DNA of 24,537 bases from JAIMBK01 sp040755975 (GCA_040755975.1 JBFLZY010000044.1:1-24537); one strand, 5' to 3'; shown: positions 8,325 to 15,423, counted from the first letter of the stretch. The notes: generated by a model from the letters alone, not told the origin. Numbers and translations are program-made.

Positions 8325-8486
8325 GTGAGCGAACAGGAAAAATTAGAAAGGTTACCGGAAGAAGGAGAATGGTTTGACCTGTTGCCCGTAGAAAAAAAGC
8401 TTATCCTGGGGAGCCTGGGATTGGGCGTGGTTCTCTTGTTTATTCTGGTCTGGCTAAGTTATACAGTTGTTCCGGTGGCAAAATAG
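8325..8486 (+). CDS. 53-aa single-TM protein paired with the first YeiH-type transporter
   Basis: Small ORF starting at GTG (MSEQEKLERLPEEGEW...), 53 aa. Residues 1-25 are hydrophilic and acidic, with a WFDLLPVEKKL stretch. Residues about 27-47 form one membrane helix (LGSLGLGVVLLFILVWLSY), and the tail is short. The upstream AGGGGG gives a plausible ribosome binding site. It begins 32 bp after the transporter stop and is followed directly by a terminator, so the two form a closed two-gene unit. I recognise no named family. By position it may be an accessory subunit or stability factor of the transporter. The second YeiH-type gene also has a small single-TM partner, which supports this being a real gene. 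Confidence 0.7.
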   Translation: MSEQEKLERLPEEGEWFDLLPVEKKLILGSLGLGVVLLFILVWLSYTVVPVAK

Positions 8487-8528
8487 CATAACCGTTTTCT
8501 ATCCATAAAAAATATCAATGAACCGTAA

Positions 8529-8556
8529 ACCCCACTCAAAAAGTGGGGTCTTTTTT
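8529..8556 (+). terminator. Rho-independent terminator after the first YeiH unit
   Basis: An 8-bp perfect stem (ACCCCACT / AGTGGGGT) with a 5-nt loop is followed at once by C and six T residues. It closes the transporter plus mini-protein unit. Its T-run overlaps the position expected for the -35 box of the next promoter. Confidence 0.88.
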
Positions 8557-8570
8557 CAGGGAGTCTTTTT

Positions 8571-8579
8571 TGGTATAAT
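8571..8579 (+). promoter_or_regulatory. Extended -10 promoter for the second YeiH-type gene
   Basis: TGGTATAAT is a perfect extended -10 (TGn plus TATAAT). At the usual 17-nt distance the -35 position (8551-8556) is only the terminator T-run, so the extended -10 probably compensates. The expected start is about 8586. That makes TTG at 8592 nearly leaderless and favours the start at 8616, which has its own ribosome binding site. Confidence 0.6.
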
Positions 8580-8615
8580 TTCAAAACAAAGTTGGGCGCG
8601 GGAGGAACTGGCCCG

Positions 8616-9734
8616 TTGAAAATATCTCTTCCTTTCAAAACTTTCCCTGGAATTATTGTGATGTTCCTGATCGCTTTTCTGGCGCGGGGCGGAAGCGACC
8701 TGGGCGTGCCCTGTTGGCCGGGCCTGGAAGGTTATTTTGCCCTCAGCCCGGCCGCTAAAAGAATATTTCTGGACATTTTTCATTTAAACCACATCCTGAT
8801 CGCCATTATCCTGGGCATGTTGGCGGGTAACATTTTCGGCCTCCCCCGCTGGGCGGAACCAGGTATCCAGACGTCCCGCCTCTTCATTAAAGTTGGCGTG
8901 ATCTTGCTCGGTTCCCTTTACAGCGTTATGGATCTGGTCACGCTGGGCGGTACTGCGGTAATCATCGTTGTGGGGTTCATTACGCTAACCTTGCTGTTCA
9001 CCCTGTGGCTGGGGAAAAAAGTCGGCATGGACCCGCCGGGGGCGGCCACCCTGGCGGCAGGGGCGGCCATCTGCGGAGTTTCGGCCGTCGTGGCTGCCGC
9101 TCCGGCAGTGCGGGCTAAAAGTGCCGACGTAATCCACTCGATAGCCACCATTCTTTTATTCGGCATGGTGAGCCTGTTCATTTTTCCGTTCGTAGGTAAA
9201 CTGGTTGCTTTAAGTTCGCACCAGTTTGGCGTGTGGGCCGGCACCGGCATCATGAACTCCGCCCAGGTTCTGGCGGCCTGCCTGATTTTCGATCCCGGCA
9301 CCGCCGTCCATCCTTCCCAAAGTTTGAAAACCGGGGAGATTTACAATCTTACCCGGGTAATTTTTCTTCCTTTCGCAGTTTTGTTCCTGGCAATTTACGC
9401 CAGCCGTTATTCGCTGGAAGAAGACGAGCTAAATGTCAATCATGGCTTGTGGAGCAGGTTTCCAATTTTTGTATTGGGTTTTTTGGCCGTAGTATTGCTC
9501 ACTTCTTTTGGTTTCCTGGGGTCCACTTCGCCTCCTTCCCGGGAACTAACCATCATCCGCCATCTGTTCAGCTGGTTTTTCGCCATGGGCTTGGCCGGCC
9601 AGGGAATGCAGATATCCTTTGCCCAGTTGCGCCAGGCGGGAGGCAAACCTCTGCTGGTAGGAACTGCGGCCGCCCTTTTCAAAGCCTTGCTTGCCTTGAT
9701 TGTAGTGATCCTGTTTATTCCGCGGGAATCCTGA
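8616..9734 (+). CDS. YeiH/UPF0324-family transporter, standard form (putative sulfate/sulfur-oxyanion exporter)
   Basis: A 372-aa membrane protein with about ten hydrophobic segments, close to the usual length of the family. The core motif AAICGVSAVVAAAPAVRAKS (150-169) corresponds to SGISICGVSAAIATGGAIKA in the upstream paralogue. WSRFPIFVLGF (279-289) matches WHRFPKFVLGY there. A TTG at 8592 is in frame, but TTG at 8616 is preferred: it has GGGAGGA about 9 nt upstream and lies a sensible distance from the extended -10. It is followed 17 bp later by a 42-aa single-TM gene. The shared motifs show the two transporters are paralogues, but they differ strongly in length and surrounding sequence, so this is not a recent duplication. 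Export of sulfate, sulfite or a related anion is the family annotation, not shown here. Confidence 0.85.
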   Translation: MKISLPFKTFPGIIVMFLIAFLARGGSDLGVPCWPGLEGYFALSPAAKRIFLDIFHLNHILIAIILGMLAGNIFGLPRWAEPGIQTSRLFIKVGVILLGSLYSVMDLVTLGGTAVIIVVGFITLTLLFTLWLGKKVGMDPPGAATLAAGAAICGVSAVVAAAPAVRAKSADVIHSIATILLFGMVSLFIFPFVGKLVALSSHQFGVWAGTGIMNSAQVLAACLIFDPGTAVHPSQSLKTGEIYNLTRVIFLPFAVLFLAIYASRYSLEEDELNVNHGLWSRFPIFVLGFLAVVLLTSFGFLGSTSPPSRELTIIRHLFSWFFAMGLAGQGMQISFAQLRQAGGKPLLVGTAAALFKALLALIVVILFIPRES

Positions 9735-9751
9735 AAAAAGGTGGGGAGGAA

Positions 9752-9880
9752 ATGGCGCCGGAAAAAGATAGGCGTACCCGGGGAGAAGAAACACAAATTT
9801 TCCCTACGGAAAGGCTGGAGGATTATCTGGCCCTTTCCCTTGCGGCCTTAATACTGATTATCATTTTATTGTTCTTTTAA
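9752..9880 (+). CDS. 42-aa single-TM protein paired with the second YeiH-type transporter
   Basis: Small gene starting at ATG immediately after GGGGAGGA. The first 25 residues are highly charged (MAPEKDRRTRGEETQIFPTE...) and residues about 26-42 form one hydrophobic helix (ALSLAALILIIILLFF) ending at the C-terminus. It starts 17 bp after the transporter stop, so translation is probably coupled. Its layout matches the 53-aa protein that follows the other YeiH gene: an acidic, charged N-terminus, then one helix. Similarity in residues is slight. No known family recognised. Its last 20 bp overlap the end of the convergent FtsA-like gene. An open frame extends far upstream of the ATG, but it lies inside the transporter in another frame and is not coding. 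Confidence 0.7.
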   Translation: MAPEKDRRTRGEETQIFPTERLEDYLALSLAALILIIILLFF

Positions 9881-11921
9881 AAATTATCTCAAGCTCATCT
9901 CCATCCTGCAAAGGATCGGTATATCTGGCCGGCCGGCCGTTGAGCTTTAAGACCAGGCTGCCGGAACAGTTGGCGGGATTTATTTCAAGATAATTAAAAG
10001 CATCCACAAAAATGGGGGGTGGAGACCCGTTCAAAACTACCGCCTCGCCATTTATCTTCACTCTTATCTCTTTTTCATTTTTCTTTAGCTGTTCCTCAGG
10101 CCTGTTTTCCAGGATCTGCCCGTTATGTTCAGCCGGGCCGGTCGCCGGCTCTTCACCGGCTTCTTCAGCACCGGCTCCGCCGCCATGCGCAAACGGGTCT
10201 GCCTTTACCTCCACCTGGTCGCCTTCTTGCAATACATAATCAGGGGGAACCTTCTTGCCGTTGACCAGTATTTGCGCATAATTAAGCCCCTGCAGCCTGG
10301 CCAGTTTCGCCAGCGAGTAGCGGCTGTCAATGACCAGGTGATCGTCATCGTTGATTTCTGCTTCCGCCTGGACGGCCAGGTCGTTGAGATAACAGGCGGG
10401 TTTTAAACTTAACCTTTTACCGTTAAGAGTAATATTAAGCGTCAATTCCGGCGTGCAATAATCTTTGACAAAGGCTTTAGCATCCCGGCCATTTTGCGCG
10501 GGCACAAAAGTTATTTCGTCCCCGTTTTGCACCGGCGTCTGCAGGCTGGCCTGTTTACCGTTGACCAGAATCGCGGCCGGCCTGGCCAGTTCCCCCCGCA
10601 CAACTTCCTCCCGGCCGTTTAAGAAAAACTTTAAATCCCGGCCGTTTCTGGCAATTAAATGGCGCGGCGCCAGATCAATGTGGCTCAATGCGTGGGAAAC
10701 CCGCAAACCGGGAAAATTAAAAACCTTATACTCCCGATCGTTAATTTTTATTTCAATAAATGTATAACCGGCATTTTTCAGCGCCGTGGCCGCAATTCCG
10801 ATTACCGTAACGCCTTCCGGCCCCGCGAGCGGATCGCCTTCCGGGGCAACGAAATCTTTTAGCGCCGTCCTGTCCTTTAAACCCACCCGCCGGGGGTCAA
10901 TGGCCAGTTTATCGGCTATCCGGTCAGTTAAAGTAGGAACCTGCGCCCCTCCCCCGATGCAGAAGACGGATTTAGGCGACCGGCCGCCGTTCAGGTTTAA
11001 AATGGTGTTAGCAATTTCTTCGGCCAGGCGGTTCAAGGTGGGGTCCAGAATTTTCAGTAATTCCTCGCTGGCAATTGCCTCCTGGTTGCCCAGAATATCC
11101 GTGTAAATAATTTCCCGGACGTGCTTCAGCTGGCGCTTGATCTGCTCGGCCGTGCCGAAATCTACCAGGCAGCTTTCCGCGATTGCCTCGCTGACCTCAT
11201 CACCGGCCAGCGGAACCATCCCGTAGGCCACCACGCTGCCCTCACTGGTAACGGCGATATCGGACGTACCCGCGCCGATATCCACCAGGGCCAGGTTTAA
11301 AAGTCTCAGTCCCTCGGGAATAATCACTTCAACGGCGGCTATTGGTTCCAGGGTCAAATTTAACGGCTGCAGGCCTACGCGCGCCAGCACGGAAAAGAGG
11401 CTGTCCACTACGGAAGCCGGCAAAAAGGTAGCCAGCACGTCCGCTCCAATCATCCTGGCCCGGTGCCCGCGGAGGTTGGAAATGGGAAAGCCGTCTAAAA
11501 AATAGGAAACGACGCTATGACCCACGTAATAATAATGATCTTTTAGATTTGCCTCCTGGCCGAGTTGTTCCTGCGCTTTGCGCACGGCAATTAATTCCAG
11601 GGTGCGGACTGTATTTTCGTCTATCTCAACGTGTTCGTTCACCTTTTGTTCTACAGTCGTGCGGGTGGTCGCCAGCGCCCGGCCGGCGGCGGCAATGGCC
11701 GCTCTTTCCAGCTTTCGGCCAAGCTTTTTCTCCAGACTGTCCTTGACTTTCTGGACTGCCACCGCTACCTGCGGAATGTCGTGAATTTGACCGTCGTACA
11801 TGGCGCGGCCGGCATGTTCCACTACTCCCTGGGCAGCAACCCGAAACTTATCTTCCTCTCGCAAGCCGACAATGCCAATGACGGTGCGCGTGCCGATGTC
11901 CAGAGCAAAAACCGGTTCCAA
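9861..11921 (-). CDS. FtsA/PilM-like actin-fold ATPase with three C-terminal beta-grasp-like repeats
   Basis: A 686-aa protein starting at TTG, with GGAGTGA about 9 nt upstream. Residues 1-385 form an FtsA/PilM-type actin-like ATPase: phosphate 1 loop ALDIGTRTVIGIVG (6-19), an SHS2/1C-like insert at about 85-190, phosphate 2 loop VDIGAGTSDIAV (213-224), and adenosine motif CIGGGAQVPTL (321-331). The part after 385 is unusual: three related units at about 390-472, 495-573 and 619-681. Each opens with an NGk-type beta-hairpin and closes with (I/L)(L/K)(V/L)NG(K/R) and GD(E/Q)(I/V/L). This is the pattern of ubiquitin-like/ThiS/TGS beta-grasp folds. A low-complexity Gly/Ala/Glu linker (579-600) precedes the third unit. 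No C-terminal membrane helix or Gly-Gly end is present. It follows amrS by 34 bp, so it is in that operon. Ordinary FtsA is about 410 aa; this is probably not the main divisome FtsA. Confidence 0.85.
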   Translation of the reverse strand: MEPVFALDIGTRTVIGIVGLREEDKFRVAAQGVVEHAGRAMYDGQIHDIPQVAVAVQKVKDSLEKKLGRKLERAAIAAAGRALATTRTTVEQKVNEHVEIDENTVRTLELIAVRKAQEQLGQEANLKDHYYYVGHSVVSYFLDGFPISNLRGHRARMIGADVLATFLPASVVDSLFSVLARVGLQPLNLTLEPIAAVEVIIPEGLRLLNLALVDIGAGTSDIAVTSEGSVVAYGMVPLAGDEVSEAIAESCLVDFGTAEQIKRQLKHVREIIYTDILGNQEAIASEELLKILDPTLNRLAEEIANTILNLNGGRSPKSVFCIGGGAQVPTLTDRIADKLAIDPRRVGLKDRTALKDFVAPEGDPLAGPEGVTVIGIAATALKNAGYTFIEIKINDREYKVFNFPGLRVSHALSHIDLAPRHLIARNGRDLKFFLNGREEVVRGELARPAAILVNGKQASLQTPVQNGDEITFVPAQNGRDAKAFVKDYCTPELTLNITLNGKRLSLKPACYLNDLAVQAEAEINDDDHLVIDSRYSLAKLARLQGLNYAQILVNGKKVPPDYVLQEGDQVEVKADPFAHGGGAGAEEAGEEPATGPAEHNGQILENRPEEQLKKNEKEIRVKINGEAVVLNGSPPPIFVDAFNYLEINPANCSGSLVLKLNGRPARYTDPLQDGDELEIIFKRTIK

Positions 11922-11955
11922 CTCTAGCTCACTCCGTGTTTTTTGATGGCCGGGA

Positions 11956-12954
11956 TTAACGGACGAGGCGAATAACCTGGCTGCACCGGCTGCAGCGGTT
12001 ATCCTGCAGGCCGGTCATTTTCACCTTGTACGCATAACGGTCGATTAACTTAAGGCCGCATTGCGGGCAAAACGTATCCTCCATTTCCAGTTGCGGGGCG
12101 TTGCCGACATAGACGTAACTTAATTTCTCCCTGGCTATTCGGGCGGCCCTGCGCAAAGTATCCAAAGGCGTCGGCGGCAGATCCATTTTATAATTCGGAA
12201 AATAACGGGAAAAATGAAGGGGAATTTCCTTATCTATTCCCGCCACCCAGTCAACCAGGCCGGTTATTTCTTCGTCAGAGTCGTTTAAGCCGGGAACCAG
12301 GAGAGTGGTCAACTCAACATGGCCGTGCAGGCAGGCGATTTCCACCGTCCGCCGGACGGGTTCCAGCCTCCCGACGCAGGTTTTCCGGTAATACTCGTCG
12401 GTAAAACCTTTTACGTCAATGTTCAGCGCATCTACGTACGGAAGGAGCTCTTTTAAAGGTTCCGGGTTTACGTAACCATTGGTTACCAGCACGTTTTTAA
12501 GCCCTTTTTCCCGGGCCAGCCTGGCGGCATCGTAAACAAATTCGTACCACATGAAAGGTTCGGAATAGGTATAGGCAATACCGACGCAAAAATACCCGCT
12601 GTTCCGGTAATTCAAGGCCGTATCAACCGCTTCTTGCGGCGTTATTTTAAAGGTGCGGGGGTCGCCGTGGGCAATCTCCCAGTTTTGGCAGAAACCACAG
12701 CGCAGGTTGCAACCCACCGTGCCCAGGGAATAGATCGACGAACCCGGGTAAAAATGGTAAAGGGGCTTTTTTTCGATGGGATCCATCGCCGCCGCGGTAC
12801 ATCTTCCGTAATTCAACGTGTAAAGGACGCCGTCTTTATTCTGCCGGACACGGCAAAAACCGGAATGCCCGGGTCGGATATTGCACATTTTGGGGCACAG
12901 GCGGCACAATGCCCGCCTGTCCTCTTTTTTTTCGTAATAAAGCGCTTCGTGCAT
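11956..12954 (-). CDS. amrS: AmmeMemoRadiSam system radical SAM enzyme
   Basis: Radical SAM protein of the three-part AmmeMemoRadiSam system, 332 aa. The 4Fe-4S/SAM motif is CNLRCGFC with Cys82, Cys86 and Cys89 (CX3CX2C, typical of this and the pyruvate-formate-lyase-activase group). An N-terminal Cys cluster (C17, C20, C24, C34) and a C-terminal zinc-ribbon-like pair (CPQC, CSRC) flank the barrel, as usual for the family. Other barrel motifs are YTYSEP (124-129 region) and NIDVKGF. ATG start, with AAGGGA about 11 nt upstream. It is 103 bp after the fused amrBA gene and 34 bp before the FtsA-like gene. The reaction of this system is not established; modification of a protein or cofactor is an inference from family resemblance. 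Confidence 0.93.
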   Translation of the reverse strand: MHEALYYEKKEDRRALCRLCPKMCNIRPGHSGFCRVRQNKDGVLYTLNYGRCTAAAMDPIEKKPLYHFYPGSSIYSLGTVGCNLRCGFCQNWEIAHGDPRTFKITPQEAVDTALNYRNSGYFCVGIAYTYSEPFMWYEFVYDAARLAREKGLKNVLVTNGYVNPEPLKELLPYVDALNIDVKGFTDEYYRKTCVGRLEPVRRTVEIACLHGHVELTTLLVPGLNDSDEEITGLVDWVAGIDKEIPLHFSRYFPNYKMDLPPTPLDTLRRAARIAREKLSYVYVGNAPQLEMEDTFCPQCGLKLIDRYAYKVKMTGLQDNRCSRCSQVIRLVR

Positions 12955-13000
12955 CCAAATTAAGTCCCTTCGAGAATGTCAAATTAACTTAAAAAGCCTG

Positions 13001-13040
13001 GGCAAAAAACAAAGCAGGGTGTGCGCCTTTGTGGGCGCCT
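13001..13040 (-). terminator. Weak hairpin with T-rich tail between amrBA and amrS
   Basis: On the minus strand a 5-bp GC stem (GCGCC / GGCGC, 6-nt loop, 13023-13038) is followed after about 10 nt by TTTGTTTTTT. The stem is short and the T-run displaced, so at best this is a leaky terminator or an attenuator within the amr operon. The same bases resemble the CTTTGTGCC repeat found elsewhere in the window. Confidence 0.25.
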
Positions 13041-13057
13041 GGGGCGCTTCTTTAGCT

Positions 13058-14461
13058 TTAGCAGTGTCTTTCTACCGTAAACCTGTACAGCTCGACGGGT
13101 TCACCGGGGTTGATGCCCGCCTTCTGCATGGCGATGGCCACCTGCTCCGCGGCAGTGTTAACCCCTTCCAAATCAGGCAATAAAACACCCGAACGGATGC
13201 CGGAACGGACAATCACCCCGTATTTCCGGGGATCCAGTTCACTTAGTCCTTTTGCCGGTTCGGGCTCGCTCAACACATCAACCGAAATGGTCAGCTCGGC
13301 CAGTTCGTCTTTGCGTACAGGCGCAAAACGCGGATCCTGGGTTGCCGCGCTGATGGCGTTATGCACAACCTCCTCAATAACACTTCTATACCGGGGCAAA
13401 ATGGTCCCGATGCATCCCCGCAGTTGCCCGTGCTTTTTCAGGGAAACAAAGGTTCCCGCCTGTTTTAAATATTGCGCAGGAATTTCTTCCGTTGGCGCTT
13501 CGATCTTGCCCGTTGCGTAATACCTTTCCAAAGTCCGGCGGGCCAGCCGGACCAAATAACTTTCTCTGGATTTTCTCTCGTCTAAATTTTCCTTTTGTTG
13601 CGCCTGCAACTTTTCCAGTAAAATCCTGCCCGGAGACGGTTCCCGGGGAGTTAACGCGGCCACCAGGTAACCCACGCCGAAAGGCCCCTCGTAAGAAAGA
13701 ACATCCACCTGGAGGTTAAACCCGTCCAACGCCCCAAACATCATAATGATCGGCCTTAACCCGCATTCCCCGGCGCGCTCGACAAGCTCCTCGTCGAGAC
13801 GCAAGATCCCTTCAACGTCTCCCCTTTTCACCAGAGCGACCATTTCCCGGTCAAATTCTGCCCCGCGCGGGTCATACCCGGCCGGTGCATCCCTGGTTAG
13901 ACGGTGCGAAAGATCGGCACTGGCCAGGACGGCAACGTTTTTGTTTAACCGGTCGGCGGCTTTTTGAACGGCAACGCCAAAGGCGTATAAACGCTCGTAC
14001 GGCATAAAGCCCATTGAAACAGCCACCAGGGGCATTTTTGCACCGGCGTGCAGAATAAAAGAAAGGGGTACCATAAAACCGTGATCTAGCTCCAGGCCGG
14101 CCTGATAACGACGGGTCAGCTGCTCGTTCAGCCGGACCGTCGTTATTCCCATTGCTTCCCCCTGCCGGGCAATTTCCCCCGCCAGCTCCAAAAAATTCTC
14201 CAGATCAAAACTTACCGAAGCCGCTCCAAATTCCCTTAAGCTCCCCTTCAGGCGCGGTTGGACGTTGACGGCGACAGCGTCCCGAAAAACGGGAGCGTGG
14301 GGAGAAATCATCACCAGGGCATCCGCGCCGCTATTTTTTACCCGCCTGCCCAGTTCCAGCATGGCCTGCTGCGAAGACAAAACTTCGCCGGCCCGTTCCC
14401 GGCCAACCTCGGGCACCATAATCGGGGGGTGCGGGCAGATTCCGCCAAAGACCACCGGCAT
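13058..14461 (-). CDS. AmrB-AmrA fusion: Memo (LigB-like) domain plus AMMECR1 domain
   Basis: A 467-aa fusion of two components of the AmmeMemoRadiSam system. Residues 1 to about 270 are the Memo/class III extradiol-dioxygenase-like domain (AmrB). Its would-be metal ligands are in PHPP (His11), SPHAP (His55), LDHG (His127) and SADLSH (His186). Residues about 295-467 are the AMMECR1 domain (AmrA), with its signature LRGCIG (347-352) and DPRF. A linker at about 275-300 is rich in Lys, Glu and Gln. A TTG two codons upstream (14467) is possible, but ATG at 14461 has GGAGG at the right distance, so I chose it. The order amrBA, amrS, FtsA-like on one strand suggests a joint process. Human MEMO1 and AMMECR1 are distant relatives; the bacterial function is unsettled. 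Confidence 0.93.
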   Translation of the reverse strand: MPVVFGGICPHPPIMVPEVGRERAGEVLSSQQAMLELGRRVKNSGADALVMISPHAPVFRDAVAVNVQPRLKGSLREFGAASVSFDLENFLELAGEIARQGEAMGITTVRLNEQLTRRYQAGLELDHGFMVPLSFILHAGAKMPLVAVSMGFMPYERLYAFGVAVQKAADRLNKNVAVLASADLSHRLTRDAPAGYDPRGAEFDREMVALVKRGDVEGILRLDEELVERAGECGLRPIIMMFGALDGFNLQVDVLSYEGPFGVGYLVAALTPREPSPGRILLEKLQAQQKENLDERKSRESYLVRLARRTLERYYATGKIEAPTEEIPAQYLKQAGTFVSLKKHGQLRGCIGTILPRYRSVIEEVVHNAISAATQDPRFAPVRKDELAELTISVDVLSEPEPAKGLSELDPRKYGVIVRSGIRSGVLLPDLEGVNTAAEQVAIAMQKAGINPGEPVELYRFTVERHC

Positions 14462-14550
14462 AAGCAACCCTCCCTGTAAAATAGCTTAACCATAAAGACG
14501 CTACTCAATAAGGGGTTTTTCAGCACACAATTTTGGGCGTACTTCTTTAA

Positions 14551-14590
14551 CTTTGTGCCTTTGCGCCTGTTGCCTTTGTGCCTGGAAAAC
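14551..14590. repeat. CTTTGTGCC-rich dispersed intergenic repeat, copy A
   Basis: A 40-nt stretch beginning CTTTGTGCCTTTGCGCCTGT and ending CCTGGAAAAC lies between the LysE-type gene and amrBA, directly at the LysE-type stop. It aligns with 20938-20976 at 34 of 39 paired bases with one gap. Upstream sequence (GCGTACTTCTTTAA versus GCGCCACTTC) is also alike. The unit recurs only in non-coding DNA of this window. Confidence 0.65.
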
Positions 14591-14591
14591 T

Positions 14592-15275
14592 TTACGCAGT
14601 TACCCCCCAGAAAATAAAGTATCCTCCCAGACCAAGCAAAAACAAACCGCAAACGGCCAGAATTCCCTGATAGAGAACCGGTTTCAGGAAGCGCCGGCCG
14701 CCGGCAATCATCCCGGACACCAAAGAATACCAGACCAGGTCGGAAAGAATGTGACCGGTAAAAAAGCTGGCCAAACCGAGGGAGCCTTGTTTTAAAGAAA
14801 AGGTTATATAGCTTAAACCAACAGTGGCCCACCACAAACTCCAGTAAGGGTTGGAAAGGCTGATGAAGATACCGGCCAGCACCGGGTGCATTCCCCTGGG
14901 TTGCTTTGCCGGGTTATTTTTTTGGTTAGTACAGGCGCAGGCGCCGCCTGAGCTGCTGCCGGTGGAAAAGGCCAGTTCCACCTTTCCCGCCCGGGCGTCT
15001 TTAAACATCCCCCAGCCCAGGTAAAGCAAAAACAGCCCACCGACTACGGCAATTCCTTTCGCCACCGCCGAAGCGGCCAGAAAAGTCGCCAGCCCCAGGG
15101 CAAGGGCGAGCACCAGCACTCCCTCCAGAATACCGTGACCTAAAACGATGAGCGGCCCGGCTACAATCCCCCGCCTGGTACTCTCGCCGATAGTCACCGT
15201 TAACAGCGGACCGGGCATCATCGCCCCGGAAAGGCCCACCAGAAAAGCGGTCGTAAAAATAACTCCTAATTCCAT
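14592..15275 (-). CDS. LysE/RhtB-family membrane exporter
   Basis: A 227-aa membrane protein with six likely helices and the LysE-family marks: a first helix ending in GAMMPGPLLTVTIGES (17-32) and SNPYWSLWWATVG (141-153) in the second half. The family exports amino acids and some other small solutes; the substrate cannot be named here. The cytoplasmic loop between helices 3 and 4 (about 92-128) is enlarged, flexible and Gly/Ser/Lys rich, with a Cys-Ala-Cys pair (113, 115). ATG start with only a modest AAAGGG site. It is divergent from the fad operon and upstream of amrBA on the same strand, separated from it by about 130 bp holding the dispersed repeat, so co-transcription with the amr genes is uncertain. 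Confidence 0.88.
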   Translation of the reverse strand: MELGVIFTTAFLVGLSGAMMPGPLLTVTIGESTRRGIVAGPLIVLGHGILEGVLVLALALGLATFLAASAVAKGIAVVGGLFLLYLGWGMFKDARAGKVELAFSTGSSSGGACACTNQKNNPAKQPRGMHPVLAGIFISLSNPYWSLWWATVGLSYITFSLKQGSLGLASFFTGHILSDLVWYSLVSGMIAGGRRFLKPVLYQGILAVCGLFLLGLGGYFIFWGVTA

Positions 15276-15328
15276 TGAGCGCTAACCCTTTCTAACTTTG
15301 CTTTTCTTAAGCGCAAAACGTTACCCAT

Positions 15329-15358
15329 ATTCTACTATATCCTGCTGATGTTTTACAA
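15329..15358 (-). promoter_or_regulatory. Candidate promoter for the LysE-type gene
   Basis: Minus-strand TTGTAA (4 of 6), an 18-nt spacer and TAGAAT (5 of 6) sit about 55 bp upstream of the ATG at 15275. It is back to back with the fad promoter. Confidence 0.45.
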
Positions 15359-15385
15359 TAGCCAAAAATTTAACCAAAATTGTTC

Positions 15386-15414
15386 TTGACCGAAGAGTTA
15401 AAATGCTTTAAACT
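15386..15414 (+). promoter_or_regulatory. fadNAE promoter
   Basis: TTGACC (5 of 6), a 17-nt spacer and TAAACT (4 of 6) form a good sigma-A promoter. The expected start near 15421 lies just before and against the FadR-type operator. Confidence 0.75.
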
Positions 15415-15423
15415 AGCAAATAA

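Noticed and set aside
9233..9751. Open frame running into the 42-aa gene from far upstream (215 aa in total)
   Set aside because: The upstream part lies inside the YeiH-type transporter in another frame. Only the part from the ATG at 9752, with its own ribosome binding site, reads like a protein.
10003..10300. Transposon or horizontal-transfer signal at the low-complexity Gly/Ala/Glu stretch of the FtsA-like gene
   Set aside because: The frame is intact and the stretch is a flexible linker between beta-grasp-like units. No terminal repeats or target duplications were seen.
14338..14835. 165-aa minus-strand frame bridging the LysE-type and amrBA genes
   Set aside because: It overlaps the ends of two real genes in another frame and passes through the intergenic repeat.
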